A stretch of 14,287 bases of DNA. Source: Mariprofundaceae bacterium (GTDB lineage: Bacteria > Pseudomonadota > Zetaproteobacteria > Mariprofundales > Mariprofundaceae). The DNA is taken from the NCBI GenBank assembly GCA_027035825.1, contig JALVTX010000003.1:1-14287 (forward strand). Direction: 5' to 3'. A model generated the notes under the pieces. It did no database searches and was not told where the DNA came from. It saw only the letters and a list, made by a program, of their open reading frames with translations. Position numbers and translations under genes: made by a program. The number at the start of each line of letters is the position of its first letter. Position 1 is the first letter of the stretch. Positions 1 through 9,130 of the stretch are shown here, one piece after another.

Positions 1-226
1 TGTCGCGGCTGATGACATCCTGCGTGGGCACGTCGAACACCAGCGTCCGCAAGTCCACGCGCACCATCTGCTGGATGACCGGAATGACCAGGATCAGGCC
101 CGGCCCCTTGACCTTCCAGAAGCGGCCAAGCTGGAAGACGACGCCGCGCTCATATTCGCGCAGCACCTTCAGCGAGCTGAGCAGGACGAGGATGACGAAT
201 GCCGCGATGATGATGACCGGAATCAT
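1..226 (-). CDS. Slipin / stomatin-like SPFH protein (N-terminal part)
   Basis: Only the first 75 codons lie in the window; the gene runs off the left edge. The product starts with a hydrophobic membrane segment (IPVIIIIAAFVILVLL region, residues 2-17). It continues into the canonical slipin start of the SPFH/Band-7 domain: EYERGVVFQLGRF, then KGPGL, then VDLRTLVFDVPTQDVISRD. Slipins are membrane-anchored oligomeric scaffolds that commonly pair with an NfeD protease encoded next to them, and the stomatin C-terminus is a known substrate of such proteases in archaeal homologues. Here the start ATG overlaps the nfeD stop in an ATGA arrangement, and an AAGGAGG Shine-Dalgarno lies at 234-240 inside the nfeD end, so the two are translationally coupled. 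The family call is firm; the exact substrate or partner is inference. Confidence 0.93.
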   Translation of the reverse strand, partial: MIPVIIIAAFVILVLLSSLKVLREYERGVVFQLGRFWKVKGPGLILVIPVIQQMVRVDLRTLVFDVPTQDVISRD

Positions 227-1575
227 GATGATGCCTCCTTGGTTTCGATGGGTTCGATGACGAGCGTCAGCCCTTCCATGCCGGTGACGCGCACGGCCTC
301 GCCCTTGCGGACGGGGCGCGGGGCGCGCGCCTTCCAGGTTTCTCCCTGCACCTGGATGCGGCCCTGCCGCTCGAAGTCCTCGATGGCGGCGCCGCGCTTG
401 CCGATCATGTCCTCGCCGCCGGAAACCACGGGCCGTCGTCGCGCCTTCAGCGCCATGCCCACCACGAAGATCAGGAACAGCGCCGAGGCGGCCGCCACGC
501 CGACGATCAGCCCCAGCGATAGCGCGTACCCCGGCGCGTTGGTATCCATCAGCATGATGGAGCCGGCGATGAAGGCGACGATGCCGCCCAGCCCCAGCGC
601 GCCGAAGCTGGGCACGAAGGCCTCCGCGACCATGAAGGCGATGCCGAGCAAGAGCAGCGCCAGCCCGGCGATGCTGACCGGCAGGGCCTGGAAGGCGAAC
701 AGAGCCAGGAGCAGGCAGATGCCGCCGATGACGCCGGGCAGCACGAATCCCGGATTGGCCAGCTCGAAGAAGAGGCCGTAGATGCCGAGCAGCATCAGGA
801 TGTAGGCGATGTTGGGATCGGTGATGACGGCGAGCAACCGCTCGCGCCAGTTCGGAGCGAAGGCCCGCACCGCCGCGCCTTGCAGGTGCAGCATGCGCTT
901 GCCGCCGGCGGTGGTCACCGTCATGCCGTCCAGCTTGCCGAGCAGCTCCGTTGCGTCGCGGGCCAGCAGATCCACCACGTGCAGCTTGAGCGCCTCGCCG
1001 GCGCTGAGCGAGGCCGCCTCGCGCACGGCCCGTTCCGCCCACTTGGCGTTGCGGCCGCGCATGCTGGCCAGGCCGCGGATGTAGGCGGCGGCGTCATTGA
1101 CGATCTTGTGCTGCATGGGGCTCCCGCCCGGCTTGGACGTCTTCTTGCCGCCAGCGGGCGGGGAGGCATGGCCCGGGCCGCCGATCTGAACCGGGGTGGC
1201 CGCTCCCAGGTTGGTGCCCGGCGCCATGGCGGCGATGTGGCTGGCTTGCAGGATGTAGGTGCCGGCGCTGGCGGCGCGGGCCCCGGGCGGCGCCACGAAG
1301 GCCGCGACCGGCACGGGCGAGGCGAGGATGGCGCGGATGATGGCGCGCATGGAGGCATCCAGCCCGCCCGGCGTGTCCATGCGCAGGATGACCAGTTGCG
1401 CCCGCCGCTGCCGCGCCGCGTCCAGTCCCCGCGTCACGTAGCCGGCCACGGCGGGGCCGATGGGGCCGTCGATGTCCAGTTGCAGCACCAGTGGTCTTGC
1501 CGAGGTCGGTCCCGTCGCCGCGGCGGGGTGAGCCAGCGGCGCAAGCATCAGGGCCAGCAGAAGAAGGATGCGCAT
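223..1575 (-). CDS. NfeD-family membrane-bound ClpP-class serine protease
   Basis: This is a 450-residue long-form NfeD protein. Residues 1-20 are a signal peptide (MRILLLLALMLAPL...AAA). A ClpP-like Ser/Lys protease domain follows: DTPGG at 67-71, the nucleophile region GARAASAGTY with Ser103, and a candidate general base Lys157 in QHKIVND. Residues about 255-376 form several transmembrane helices, and 385-442 form a small OB-fold NfeD domain (IGKRGAAIEDF...GEAVRVTGMEGL). A low-complexity insertion rich in Gly, Pro and Lys occurs at 132-153. The reading frame stays open upstream across lspA, but the signal peptide at 1575 marks the true start; no strong Shine-Dalgarno is visible there. It sits 50 nt after lspA and overlaps the slipin gene, giving the widespread protease/slipin pair thought to act in membrane protein quality control. 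Confidence 0.93.
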   Translation of the reverse strand: MRILLLLALMLAPLAHPAAATGPTSARPLVLQLDIDGPIGPAVAGYVTRGLDAARQRRAQLVILRMDTPGGLDASMRAIIRAILASPVPVAAFVAPPGARAASAGTYILQASHIAAMAPGTNLGAATPVQIGGPGHASPPAGGKKTSKPGGSPMQHKIVNDAAAYIRGLASMRGRNAKWAERAVREAASLSAGEALKLHVVDLLARDATELLGKLDGMTVTTAGGKRMLHLQGAAVRAFAPNWRERLLAVITDPNIAYILMLLGIYGLFFELANPGFVLPGVIGGICLLLALFAFQALPVSIAGLALLLLGIAFMVAEAFVPSFGALGLGGIVAFIAGSIMLMDTNAPGYALSLGLIVGVAAASALFLIFVVGMALKARRRPVVSGGEDMIGKRGAAIEDFERQGRIQVQGETWKARAPRPVRKGEAVRVTGMEGLTLVIEPIETKEASS

Positions 1576-1625
1576 GCAAGAAAGAATAGCACAACGCGAC
1601 CTGGCGCGCCGTGGGCGCGGCCTCC

Positions 1626-2102
1626 CTATTTCCTCAGTCCCACGAGCAGCAGGCCCAGCACGGCGACGGTGATGTAGCTGTCGGCCAGGTTGAAGGCCGG
1701 CCAGTGCCAGTCCCGGCCGTTCAGCCGCGCGTGCCAGTCGATGAAGTCCACCACGTAGCCCAGCCGCGCGCGGTCGAGGATGTTGCCGGCGGCGCCGGCC
1801 AGGATCAGCGTCAGCAGCCAGGACGTCGGCCCCGCCAGCCGCCGCTCGCGCCACCACCAGGCAAGCACGCCGATGGTGATGCCGATGGTCAGCCCCAGCA
1901 GCAGCCCGGTGCGCCAGGCATGCGTCCAGTGGGCGAACATCGAGAAGGCGACGCCGAAGTTGTGAGCGCGGACGATGTCGAAGAAACCGCCCACGACCGT
2001 GACGTGGAACCACGGCGATTGCTGCTCGATCCACCACTTGGCGGCCTGGTCGGCCGCGAGCAGCAGCGCGAACAGCGCGACTTGCGCCCGGGTGCGCTTC
2101 AT
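1626..2102 (-). CDS. lspA: Lipoprotein signal peptidase (signal peptidase II)
   Basis: The product is an inner-membrane aspartyl protease that removes signal peptides from diacylglyceryl-modified prolipoproteins. It has 158 residues, matching the usual 155-170. Family landmarks are AADQAAKWW near the N-terminus (residues 16-24), HNFGVAFS (47-54), and the two catalytic blocks GNILDR...VVDFID (Asp119) and FNLADSYI (Asp141). Four hydrophobic helices fit the expected topology. I chose the ATG at 2102 because GAGG lies 8 nt upstream and because the duplicated stub near 4350 starts at the same codon; an in-frame ATG at 2138 would add 12 atypical residues. lspA normally follows ileS directly; here three foreign genes separate them and a fragment of lspA remains next to ileS. 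The enzyme itself looks intact. Confidence 0.96.
   Translation of the reverse strand: MKRTRAQVALFALLLAADQAAKWWIEQQSPWFHVTVVGGFFDIVRAHNFGVAFSMFAHWTHAWRTGLLLGLTIGITIGVLAWWWRERRLAGPTSWLLTLILAGAAGNILDRARLGYVVDFIDWHARLNGRDWHWPAFNLADSYITVAVLGLLLVGLRK
2046..2101 (-). repeat. Direct repeat copy A: 5' end of intact lspA
   Basis: This 56-bp stretch inside lspA is repeated at 4294-4349 in the same orientation, offset by 2248 bases. Positions 2046-2088 are identical over 43 bp; the remaining 13 contain two mismatches (2089 and 2098). Similarity stops abruptly on both sides. It covers codons 1 to about 19 of lspA. Confidence 0.95.
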
Positions 2103-2138
2103 CACGGCCGCCTCAGTGCAGCCGGCGGCGGGGAGCAT

Positions 2139-2160
2139 CGCGCCCCACGCGCGTTTTTTT
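2139..2160 (+). terminator. Orphan intrinsic-terminator-like hairpin on the plus strand
   Basis: CGCGC (2139-2143), loop CCCAC, GCGCG (2149-2153), then seven T residues (2154-2160) form a textbook rho-independent terminator on the plus strand. No plus-strand gene lies upstream; it would stop only antisense transcription coming out of lspA. Read on the minus strand the A-run precedes the stem, so it would not terminate the resident operon. It lies in the 107-bp gap between the pRiA4b-family gene and lspA, within the inferred insert. Confidence 0.4.
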
Positions 2161-2209
2161 CGCGAGACAGCCTGATCTGGCGCTCCGTTCTTTCGCGTTC
2201 CAGCTCATC

Positions 2210-2845
2210 TTATCCGCTAACGCCTTCGTACATGCGACCTCGCATGTTTGGCTTCCAACGGCGCAGCGCCCGGTTCACGCGAGATCGATCAAAGGCTTCG
2301 GCATTCCAGTCATGGCCCATCCAGTCCAGTTTTTCGCGCACCATTTCATCGCGCTCATCCTCGGCCATGGCCAGGCCTTCCAGCACGGCGGCATACACGA
2401 AGGCGCCTCCGATATCCTCGGGCGGACAGGCGCGCGCGCCATCCAGACATTCGACTTGGTTGGCGGCCGCACCATCGCGCTCCATGGCCTGTTCAACGCG
2501 GATGTCGTGCTCCCAGTTGTCGCCAAAATCATAAATGTAGGCGAACGCATCACCAGGGCTGGCGAAGTCGGCCAGGCGCACGCGGGCCGAGTCCTCCGGC
2601 TTCGGTCCAATGCTCCAGGAAGGATCCCACATCTCGTCCGGATCGGGAATTTCCACGCGCCGGAGCACCCTGCGGCCCTTGCGCGTCTCGAAGGCGTAGA
2701 GGTGATAATTTTCCCAGCCCATGGTTGTCTGGATGGCGCAGTGCAAGGCTTCCATGGTGCAATCAGCCGGCACGATCAGACGCCGCCAGATCGGCGGCTC
2801 AACGCCCGTCAGCGTCACCTTGATTTGATAGCTCGTTCGCTTCAT
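2210..2845 (-). CDS. Plasmid pRiA4b ORF-3 family protein
   Basis: This 211-residue protein belongs to the pRiA4b ORF-3-like family (Pfam PF07929), whose biochemical role is not established and whose genes often lie on plasmids and mobile DNA. The N-terminal YQIKVTLTGVEPPIWRRL (residues 6-22) and the two hallmark blocks YIYDFGDNWEHDI (103-115) and CLDGARACPPEDIGG (133-147) are all present. The DWNAEAFD segment (179-186) near the C-terminus is also typical. I placed the start at 2845, where GGAGGA immediately precedes the ATG; an upstream in-frame ATG at 2875 would add ten unconserved residues and lacks a Shine-Dalgarno. It is the last gene of the module between ileS and lspA, 101 bp after the DUF4325 gene, so it may be co-transcribed with it. 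Any functional link to the two STAS genes is inference. Confidence 0.85.
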   Translation of the reverse strand: MKRTSYQIKVTLTGVEPPIWRRLIVPADCTMEALHCAIQTTMGWENYHLYAFETRKGRRVLRRVEIPDPDEMWDPSWSIGPKPEDSARVRLADFASPGDAFAYIYDFGDNWEHDIRVEQAMERDGAAANQVECLDGARACPPEDIGGAFVYAAVLEGLAMAEDERDEMVREKLDWMGHDWNAEAFDRSRVNRALRRWKPNMRGRMYEGVSG

Positions 2846-2946
2846 TCGTCCTCCGAAAGCCCCGTTTCCAGCCATGCACGCGGCCGCTTCTTCATCCTGC
2901 CAATGGGGCCATGTCAGGCCTTGTAATCCGGGGGATGAAGGAGGTT

Positions 2947-3270
2947 TCAGTGCAGGGTTGCTTGAGCGCTGGCAGCGTGGTCCGCCGAACGGCTGGAGGC
3001 CACGAAACGGATGACGGCGCGCACATCCTCATTGCAGCCCTTGAAGGACAGACGCTGAAGAATCCGTGGGCCCTGCTCCAGAATCAGCACGCCGATGAGT
3101 TCGTCGATGAACGACTGGGTCACGATGCCGACGCCAGAAAAATCCAGGATCACGCGATCGGCGGACTGAAGCGCTTCCTCCAGTTCCATGCGCAGCATCT
3201 GCCCGGAAGCGCGGCCGCCATGGAAGGCGCGCGGCCGTGCCGGATCTCCAAGCCTCAATTTTCGTTCCAT
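2947..3270 (-). CDS. STAS-like domain protein (DUF4325)
   Basis: This 107-residue protein carries the STAS-like DUF4325 signature: ILDFSGVGIVTQSFIDELIG at residues 41-60, followed by LSFKGCNEDVRAVIRFV at 75-90. The fold resembles anti-sigma-factor antagonists, and the conserved TQSF segment sits where such proteins carry a phosphorylatable Ser/Thr. It starts 22 nt after the stop of the STAS-GHKL ATPase gene with a weak ribosome site, suggesting translational coupling. By analogy with RsbV/RsbW-type partner switching, the ATPase could phosphorylate or bind this small protein; that is inference from domain type and adjacency, not something the sequence proves. No sigma factor or PP2C phosphatase gene is nearby. 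Domain identification is good; the biological role is unknown. Confidence 0.8.
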   Translation of the reverse strand: MERKLRLGDPARPRAFHGGRASGQMLRMELEEALQSADRVILDFSGVGIVTQSFIDELIGVLILEQGPRILQRLSFKGCNEDVRAVIRFVASSRSADHAASAQATLH

Positions 3271-3292
3271 GGGGCTATCATAGTTTGGCGGA

Positions 3293-4267
3293 TCAGGAAA
3301 AGTCTAGTTTGGGGGCGATGGCCGGCGCGTCCAGCGTCTCGATCACCTGATGGATGCGAATCTTCATCAACCGCCCGCGAGGAAGTTCAGCGGCGAGGAT
3401 GCTGCTTTGCCAGCCATCCGTCGGAACCGTTTGCCTGCCCAGCTCCAAGGCCGCATCTCCGCTGGCGATCCACATTCGGCCGCGACTCATGCTGACAATG
3501 CGGGACACCACGGTGAGGCCAATGCCCTGGTTAGCCGAGTGTTCAGACCCTCTCATCAGCAAGGTGGGATTTCCGCTCACCTTTTCCTTGAGAGCCAGCC
3601 GGATGGCGGCGGCATCCGATTTCTCGGGCAAATCCGGGTGTTCGCCCAGGGAGGCAAGAAAGCCGCATCCGTCGTCCACGATGACAAATCGCACCAGATC
3701 GCTTGTTGGATAATATTGCGCGCAGACCCAGGCGGATGGCTCAAATCCATGCTTGCCGCCGTGCTGAAATACGTTGTCCAGAAGTTCCGTGAAGATGTAA
3801 GCCAGCGGCTCTTCCAATGCGTCCCGGCGAGTCATGCACGTCATTGCATCGGGTTCTTCATCTTCGGGAATGTCGCTCATGCCCCCGATCAGCGACCCGG
3901 TCAGCATACGGGCGATTTCATCCGATTCCTGGCCCGATGAAACCTTGCTGACTTCAAGCAGGGCATCATGCCTGTCGCGCCTGGCCCCCAGTTCGGTTTT
4001 TGTGTCCAGCAGGTTGCCGAGAGCATCCATGCGGGAAATATAGGACAGGAGTTCGTCGGGAAAATTGACCAGGAGCACGGGAATGTCGCATGCCATCAGG
4101 CGTTCCGCCACGCAACTGAATACGGCAAGGCCGCACGGATCGATAAACTTGAGGTTGTCGCCATCGCATGTGAGTTCGCAAGAAGCCTGCATCATGCGTC
4201 TGGCTGCCGCCAGCAGGCCGGGGAGGTTCCTTGCGGTGGGATATCCCGGCAGCGCGATGCGCGGCAT
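3293..4267 (-). CDS. STAS - GHKL/HATPase fusion protein
   Basis: This 324-residue soluble protein shows two parts. Residues about 15-85 look like a STAS-type domain (LKFIDPCGLAVFSCVAERL at 39-57, then VLLVNFPDELL). Residues about 150-300 are a GHKL ATP-binding domain: N-box YIFTELLDNVFQHG (157-170, with Glu161 and Asn165), G1 box VIVDDGCGF (195-203), and G2 box NQGIGLTVVSRIV (246-258). No dimerisation/histidine-acceptor domain or membrane segment is visible, so it resembles an RsbW/RsbT-type switch kinase or a GHKL effector rather than a sensor histidine kinase. The ATG at 4267 follows an AGGAGAGGA Shine-Dalgarno and lies 14 nt after the stop of the lspA stub, so ileS transcripts probably read into it. 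DUF4325 follows directly. The target is unknown. Confidence 0.78.
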   Translation of the reverse strand: MPRIALPGYPTARNLPGLLAAARRMMQASCELTCDGDNLKFIDPCGLAVFSCVAERLMACDIPVLLVNFPDELLSYISRMDALGNLLDTKTELGARRDRHDALLEVSKVSSGQESDEIARMLTGSLIGGMSDIPEDEEPDAMTCMTRRDALEEPLAYIFTELLDNVFQHGGKHGFEPSAWVCAQYYPTSDLVRFVIVDDGCGFLASLGEHPDLPEKSDAAAIRLALKEKVSGNPTLLMRGSEHSANQGIGLTVVSRIVSMSRGRMWIASGDAALELGRQTVPTDGWQSSILAAELPRGRLMKIRIHQVIETLDAPAIAPKLDFS

Positions 4268-4281
4268 CGGCTTTTCCTCTC

Positions 4282-4346
4282 CTATCGCTTCAGCTGGTCG
4301 GCCGCGAGCAGCAGCGCGAACAGCGCGACTTGCGCCTGGGTGCGCC

Positions 4347-4350
<4 letters not shown>
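4282..4350 (-). pseudogene. lspA: Truncated lspA 5' remnant
   Basis: Twenty-two codons reading LRRTQAQVALFALLLAADQLKR end in TAG. This matches the N-terminus of the intact lspA at 2102 up to AADQ and then diverges. It sits where lspA should start: its first codon overlaps the ileS stop. The ATG has become TTG (4350-4348); the change is silent in ileS, where the overlapping codon encodes Ala either way. The stub lacks all catalytic residues and cannot be a signal peptidase. It may still serve as a short translated leader that couples ileS to the ATPase gene 14 nt downstream. Confidence 0.88.
4294..4349 (-). repeat. Direct repeat copy B: lspA stub next to ileS
   Basis: Partner of 2046-2101; 54 of 56 positions match. 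The mismatches relative to copy A fall at 4337 and 4346 and cause Arg-to-Gln and Lys-to-Arg changes in the encoded peptide. It ends within the ileS stop codon. Confidence 0.95.
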
Positions 4351-7118
<2,768 letters not shown>

Positions 7119-7126
7119 GACGCACA

Positions 7127-7130
7127 CCTC
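7127..7130 (-). promoter_or_regulatory. Shine-Dalgarno GAGG deciding the ileS TTG start
   Basis: GAGG on the minus strand stands 8 nt upstream of the TTG at 7118. It would be abutted by the alternative GTG start at 7127, which favours the TTG. Confidence 0.55.
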
Positions 7131-7137
7131 ATTCGTT

Positions 7138-7157
7138 GACGCGGATGAACGCGGATG
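7138..7157. repeat. 20-bp inverted repeat, ileS-proximal arm
   Basis: The plus strand reads GACGCGGATGAACGCGGATG, the exact reverse complement of 7566-7585. Internally it contains a near-tandem ACGCGGATG unit. It lies between the GxxExxY stop and the ileS start and is followed by a small GCCGG/CCGGC hairpin at 7157-7170. Confidence 0.95.
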
Positions 7158-7175
7158 CCGGCTGGCCGGCCTGCA

Positions 7176-7568
7176 TCAGCCACGTTTCCTGCTTTGTATC
7201 CTGCGGCGGATTTCCACCCGTTCGCCCGCGAAATTGATCAACAGGCCGACTTCCAGGCCCGTGGCCTTCAGATAGTTGACCAGTTGCACTTCGTGGGCCG
7301 GCAGGATATGCGATACGGCCTTCAATTCCAGCAGGACTTTGCCGTTCACGACCATGTCCGCGAAGTATTCGCCGACGATCTCGCCCGCATAGCGCACCTT
7401 CAGCGGCATTTGCTGGACGACGTTCAGCCCCGCCTTCCGGAGCTCAATGCCCAGCGCATTTTCATACACCTTCTCAAGAAAGCCCGGACCCAACGCGTTG
7501 TGCACGGTGAACGCGGCGCGAATGATGGTTTCGGTCAGATCGTTGAACTTGAACGATTCCGTGGCCAT
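7176..7568 (-). CDS. GxxExxY family protein (PD-(D/E)XK nuclease fold)
   Basis: This 130-residue protein shows the name-giving motif GFLEKVY at residues 29-35 (Gly29, Glu32, Tyr35) within TVHNALGPGFLEKVYENAL. A PD-(D/E)XK-like core follows: Asp71 in YFADMVV, Glu81-Leu-Lys83 in LLELKAV, and QLVNYLKATG at 95-104. The family is widespread in environmental bacteria and is classed with PDDEXK_3; its function is not established. The start ATG at 7568 lies inside the inverted repeat, 6 nt after the ribF stop, with an in-frame TGA just upstream and no recognisable Shine-Dalgarno, so expression probably depends on translational coupling to ribF. The C-terminus is basic (RRRIQSRKRG). Conserved acidic and lysine residues suggest nuclease activity is possible, but that is inference. 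Confidence 0.9.
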   Translation of the reverse strand: MATESFKFNDLTETIIRAAFTVHNALGPGFLEKVYENALGIELRKAGLNVVQQMPLKVRYAGEIVGEYFADMVVNGKVLLELKAVSHILPAHEVQLVNYLKATGLEVGLLINFAGERVEIRRRIQSRKRG

Positions 7569-7585
7569 CCGCGTTCATCCGCGTC
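7566..7585. repeat. 20-bp inverted repeat, ribF-proximal arm
   Basis: This is the exact inverse of 7138-7157. Read on the minus strand it supplies the final ribF codons (Gly-Arg-Gly), the ribF TGA stop (7577-7575) and the ATG start of the GxxExxY gene (7568-7566). Confidence 0.95.
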
Positions 7586-8504
7586 CAAGTATCCGCCTGG
7601 CCGCATCGCAATCCCTGGCGATCTGGCGGGCCAGGTCTTCCGGGCCGGTGAAGGCGCGATCCTCGCGGATGCGCTGCACGAACTCGACGCGTAGCCGGCG
7701 CTTGTAGAGGTCGGGGTTGTCGTCCAGCACGTGCGTTTCGAGCATCAGCGTACGGCCGGCGAAGGTGGGCCGGTAGCCGAAATAGGCGGCCGCCGGATGC
7801 CGCTCCCCGCCGTATTCGGCCCAGACAGCGTAGATGCCGATGGGCGGGTGCGCGAGCTTTTTCACGTTCAGGTTGGCGGTGGGGAAGCCCAGCTTGCGGC
7901 CGCGCGCGTCGCCCTTGCCGACATGGCCGGAGATGGCGTAGGGCCGGCCGAGCAGCTCCGCGGCCAGCGCGAAATCGGCGGCCTCGATGGCCGAGCGAAT
8001 GCGGCTGGAGGAGACAACCGCGCCGTGCATCATGAAGGCTTCCGCCACCGTCACCGTGAATCCCAGCTCCTCGCCCAGCCGCCGCAGCAACTCGGCGTCT
8101 CCCTCGCGGCCGTGGCCGAAGGCGAAGTCGTAGCCGGCGTGAATGTGGCGGAATTTGAGGCTGGCGTGCAGCCGGCGCACGAAGGCCTCGGCCGGCCACG
8201 CCGCCAGCTCGCGGGTGAAATGCAGCAGCAGGGCGCCGTCCATGCCGGCATTGGCCAGCCCCGCCAGCCGCTCGTGCAGGTGGCACAGGCGGCGCGGCTC
8301 CTCGGCGGGATACAGCACCGCGCGCGGGTGCGGCTCGAAGGTGACGGCGATGGCCGGGCCGCCGACGGTCATGGCGTGGCCGCGCGTCTCGGCCAGCACC
8401 TGCAAGTGCCCCATGTGCACGCCGTCGAAATTGCCGATGGTGACGGTGCCGCCGTGCAGTTCGCTGGCGGCGGCCGCGCCATCCCAGGTGCGCAGGATCT
8501 TCAT
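7575..8504 (-). CDS. ribF: Bifunctional riboflavin kinase / FAD synthetase
   Basis: This cytosolic enzyme converts riboflavin to FMN and FMN to FAD. It has 309 residues (E. coli 313). The N-terminal adenylyltransferase domain has GNFDGVHMGH (24-33), FEPHP (56-60), GYDFAFGHGREG and the SSSRIR loop. The C-terminal flavokinase domain has GKGDARGRKLGFPTANL and LETHVLDDNPDLYKRRLRVEF. The usual GVANIGxRPTF block appears as AAAYFGYRPTF, a mild departure. The ATG at 8504 gives MKILRTW and begins 22 nt after the folA stop. The final Gly-Arg-Gly and TGA come from the inverted repeat of the inserted GxxExxY unit, so the native C-terminus was slightly altered without harming recognised domains. Confidence 0.96.
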   Translation of the reverse strand: MKILRTWDGAAAASELHGGTVTIGNFDGVHMGHLQVLAETRGHAMTVGGPAIAVTFEPHPRAVLYPAEEPRRLCHLHERLAGLANAGMDGALLLHFTRELAAWPAEAFVRRLHASLKFRHIHAGYDFAFGHGREGDAELLRRLGEELGFTVTVAEAFMMHGAVVSSSRIRSAIEAADFALAAELLGRPYAISGHVGKGDARGRKLGFPTANLNVKKLAHPPIGIYAVWAEYGGERHPAAAYFGYRPTFAGRTLMLETHVLDDNPDLYKRRLRVEFVQRIREDRAFTGPEDLARQIARDCDAARRILGRG

Positions 8505-8526
8505 GACTGCAAGCGTAGCCGTCGCA

Positions 8527-9087
8527 TCAGGCGATGGAAGCGCCGCGCCCGGCGCGGTCGCCCATGCGTTCGCCAAGGCGTTCGTCGGCCCGCTCAAGGA
8601 TGCGGAAGGTGCAGGCGTGCGGGTTGCGCTCGTCAGCGGCGTGCTCCTCGCGCAGCGTTTCCCGCCACCCGGCCGGCTCCCACGGCGGGAAGAACGCATC
8701 CCCTTCAAAGACGCCATGCACGAGCGTCATGTAGAGCCGCCCTGCGCGGGGCAGCGCCAGGCGGTAGATCTGCGCGCCGCCCATCACCATCAGCTCTCCC
8801 GAATCGCCGGCCAGCAGGCGCGCCACGCTCAGGGCTTCGTCCAGGGAGCGGGCGACGCGGCAACCCTCGATGGCCTGCCGGCTGCGCGTTAGAACAATGT
8901 TTATTCTGTCCGGCAGGGGGCGGCCGATGGACTCGAACGTCTTGCGGCCCATCAGCACCGGCTTGCCCAGCGTATGGCGGCGGAACCAGGCCATGTCCGC
9001 CGGCAGCCGCCACGGCAGGCGGCCGTCCGCGCCGATGAGTCCGCGCTCGTCCTGGGCCCAGATGAGGGAGAGCATCATGGCCGGCAT
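8527..9087 (-). CDS. folA: Dihydrofolate reductase
   Basis: The enzyme reduces dihydrofolate to tetrahydrofolate with NADPH. Signature elements in the 186-residue product are LSLIWAQDERGLIGADGRLPW, the catalytic acid in LPADMAWF (Asp31, equivalent to Asp27 of E. coli), GRKTFESIGRPLPDR, NIVLTR, MVMGGAQIYRLAL and EGDAFFPP. About 20 residues beyond the usual end (RADERLGERMGDRAGRGASIA) form a charged tail. Start choice is uncertain: ATG 9087 has AAGGA just upstream at short spacing, while ATG 9078 or 9075 would give the commoner MLSLI start. It is followed by ribF 22 nt later and preceded by a 116-bp gap after cpdA. An ordinary chromosomal folA, not an integron-type trimethoprim-resistance variant as far as I can tell. 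Confidence 0.94.
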   Translation of the reverse strand: MPAMMLSLIWAQDERGLIGADGRLPWRLPADMAWFRRHTLGKPVLMGRKTFESIGRPLPDRINIVLTRSRQAIEGCRVARSLDEALSVARLLAGDSGELMVMGGAQIYRLALPRAGRLYMTLVHGVFEGDAFFPPWEPAGWRETLREEHAADERNPHACTFRILERADERLGERMGDRAGRGASIA

Positions 9088-9130
9088 GGTTCCTTGCAGG
9101 ATTTTCTCATGGCCGCACGCTACCCGCGCG

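Larger units (their letters stand above)
2046..4293 (-). mobile_element. Inferred ~2.25-kb accessory insert between ileS and lspA
   Basis: The insert is defined by the lspA-derived direct repeats at 2046-2101 and 4294-4349. Counting one repeat copy, the unit is 2248 bp and holds three genes (STAS-GHKL ATPase, DUF4325 protein, pRiA4b ORF-3 protein) plus a new 5' end for lspA. No integrase, transposase or terminal inverted repeat is visible. A gene-end duplication is what remains when an incoming segment brings its own copy of the target gene's end, or when a tandem duplication is later disrupted. The boundaries are seen in the sequence; mobility is inference. Confidence 0.55.
7138..7585 (-). 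mobile_element. Candidate small element: GxxExxY gene with 20-bp inverted repeats
   Basis: The 448-bp unit consists of two perfect 20-bp inverted repeats enclosing a single nuclease-fold gene. It interrupts the usual ribF-ileS adjacency. No transposase is encoded and no clear target-site duplication flanks the arms, so active mobility is not shown. The architecture is nevertheless that of a discrete inserted unit. Confidence 0.5.

Noticed and set aside
880..1677. Long plus-strand open frame opposite nfeD
   Set aside because: Antisense shadow of a GC-rich gene; low-complexity His/Arg/Gly composition and no domain.
1576..2037. 154-codon N-terminal extension of nfeD
   Set aside because: It runs through lspA in another frame; the signal peptide starting at 1575 marks the real start.
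2113..2208. 31-codon ORF between the pRiA4b gene and lspA on the minus strand
   Set aside because: GGA precedes the ATG, but the frame crosses the A7/terminator-like structure and the basic product has no sign of being a real protein.
3268..3312. Short repeated CCAAACTA strings around the ATPase/DUF4325 junction
   Set aside because: Only 8 bp, compatible with chance.
8505..8717. 71-codon extension upstream of ribF
   Set aside because: Overlaps the folA 3' end and has no resemblance to RibF N-termini, which begin near MKILR.
7731..9038. 435-codon plus-strand frame opposite ribF and folA
   Set aside because: Antisense to two intact genes with all catalytic motifs.
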